Part shown: piece after piece, positions 12,151 through 12,599 of the stretch
Layout of the letters: each line of letters starts with the position of its first letter
Numbering within the stretch: position 1 is the stretch's first letter
Program-made: the position numbers and the translations under genes
Notes under the pieces: model-generated
The model's database searches: none
Seen by the model: the letters and a program-made list of their open reading frames with translations, nothing else
Told to the model about the DNA's origin: nothing
Origin: Opitutaceae bacterium
GTDB taxonomy: Bacteria; Verrucomicrobiota; Verrucomicrobiia; Opitutales; Opitutaceae
Reading direction: 5' to 3'
Length of the DNA: 12,599 bases
NCBI GenBank assembly: GCA_031282705.1
Contig: JAITDF010000050.1
Coordinates: 1-12,599, forward strand

Positions 12151-12163
12151 AAACTCGCGGGCG
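12122..12163 (+). repeat. Family B repeat, copy 4 (diverged)
   Basis: GGTCAAAACCAGAGACAGG, then TCAAAACTGAAAACTCGCGGGCG. A partial extra unit (ACCAAGGACAGG, 12111-12122) precedes it, as in copy 3. The stop TGA (12148-12150) of the hypothetical gene lies inside it. Confidence 0.65.
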
Positions 12164-12599
12164 TGGTGAAATCCGGCAGGATGCCGCCGATGCGAAACGC
12201 GGGTGCCGATTTCGGGAGGTGGAGATGCGCGGGCCGGTTCACGGGTTCTCGGTCTCGTTGCCCAGATGCATCCTGACTTCAGCGACGGACCTTCCGAATC
12301 CGGGGTCGCCCGCCTCTGATTCGAAGATTTTTTTCGGGCGCGTTTTTTGTGCGGATAAAAACTCGCGGAATCCCCGGCGTTTTCAACCGACCAACGTGCG
12401 ATTTCCTCCCGGCGAAGGTGAAATCCCAAGGGTGCTTTCCGGATGCCTTCCGGGGTGACGTGGATTTGCCTGAGGCAGGCAACCACCGAGGCGGCGGTTT
12501 TATATAACTGATGTTACGCGACGGCCAGTTTTGGTAGGGCGGTCTCGCCGAGACCGCCGTCGTTTGCCTCGTGGTGCTCGCGGCGGTCTCGGCGAGACC
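12151..12599. other. Non-coding end of window
   Basis: I see no credible gene in these 449 bases on either strand; the short open frames lack recognisable features. They contain the end of family B copy 4, a hairpin at 12460-12486 (GTGG and TTGCCTG pairing with CAGGCAA and CCAC), an AT-rich stretch (GGTTTTATATAAC, 12495-12507) that could hold a promoter, and the palindromic element at 12533. A neighbouring gene may begin beyond the window. Confidence 0.6.
12533..12599. repeat. GGTCTCGCCGAGACC palindromic repeat element, running off the window
   Basis: After GGTAGGGC comes a 21-bp near-palindrome (12538-12558) with GGTCTC and GAGACC arms. A second, oppositely oriented copy of the same arm, GGCGGTCTCGGCGAGACC, occupies 12582-12599 and continues past the window. 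Each unit can fold alone, and the two can pair with each other across about 23 bases. This resembles REP/BIME-type repeats; the GTAGGGCG head is shared with 7928. Confidence 0.75.

Noticed and set aside
12219..12458. Small gene in the terminal region
   Set aside because: Open frames on both strands overlap, lack start signals and show no domain or codon pattern.

Overview
The window is GC-rich, densely coding bacterial chromosome. Protein types, weak Shine-Dalgarno sequences before many genes, and intergenic dispersed repeats together suggest a Verrucomicrobiota member, perhaps Opitutaceae. That placement is inference; there is no rRNA or other decisive marker. I see no tRNA, rRNA, CRISPR array, intact insertion sequence or phage gene.

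Layout, left to right. (1) 219-1079 (+): a regulator joining an FCD ligand domain to a C-terminal AraC helix-turn-helix. (2) 1080-1551: a repeat-rich gap with 9-bp tandem repeats and a large inverted repeat of pyrimidine/purine arms. (3) 1552-3639 (+): a CstA-family peptide/pyruvate transporter. (4) 4812 down to 3859 (-): two tandem small heat-shock proteins ending at a clear intrinsic terminator. (5) 6209-5103 (-): a RibB whose GTP cyclohydrolase II-like half has lost all three zinc cysteines. (6) 7739-6513 (-): a complete TrpB without trpA beside it. (7) 9562-8090 (-): a three-gene operon of ECF sigma factor, small one-helix membrane protein (candidate anti-sigma) and membrane-anchored Spy/CpxP-like protein, divergent from a secreted-protein gene at 9810 (+). 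(8) 10408-10931 (+): a type II toxin-antitoxin pair. (9) 11141-11533 (+): a small pyridoxamine-phosphate-oxidase-fold protein. (10) 11605-12150 (+): an uncharacterised soluble protein. The last 450 bases hold repeats only.

The most coherent regulatory picture is at 9563-9809. The same two-box pattern, GAAACC-N16-CGTT, occurs once toward the sigma operon and once toward the divergent secreted-protein gene. This is the architecture expected of an autoregulated ECF sigma factor with an adjacent target, and it places the sigma start downstream of the longest possible ORF start.

Three families of non-coding repeats recur. Family A has a GGGTGCAAC...GTGATG core and is often followed by pyrimidine tracts. 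Family B has a CAAAATTAGGGACAGG core in four copies, two of which supply the 3' end and stop codon of a gene. The third group comprises GTAGGGCG-headed hairpin elements at 7928-8025 and 12533-12599. Families A and B look like undescribed small mobile or REP-like elements and are, with the sigma locus and the FCD-AraC fusion, the most interesting content here.
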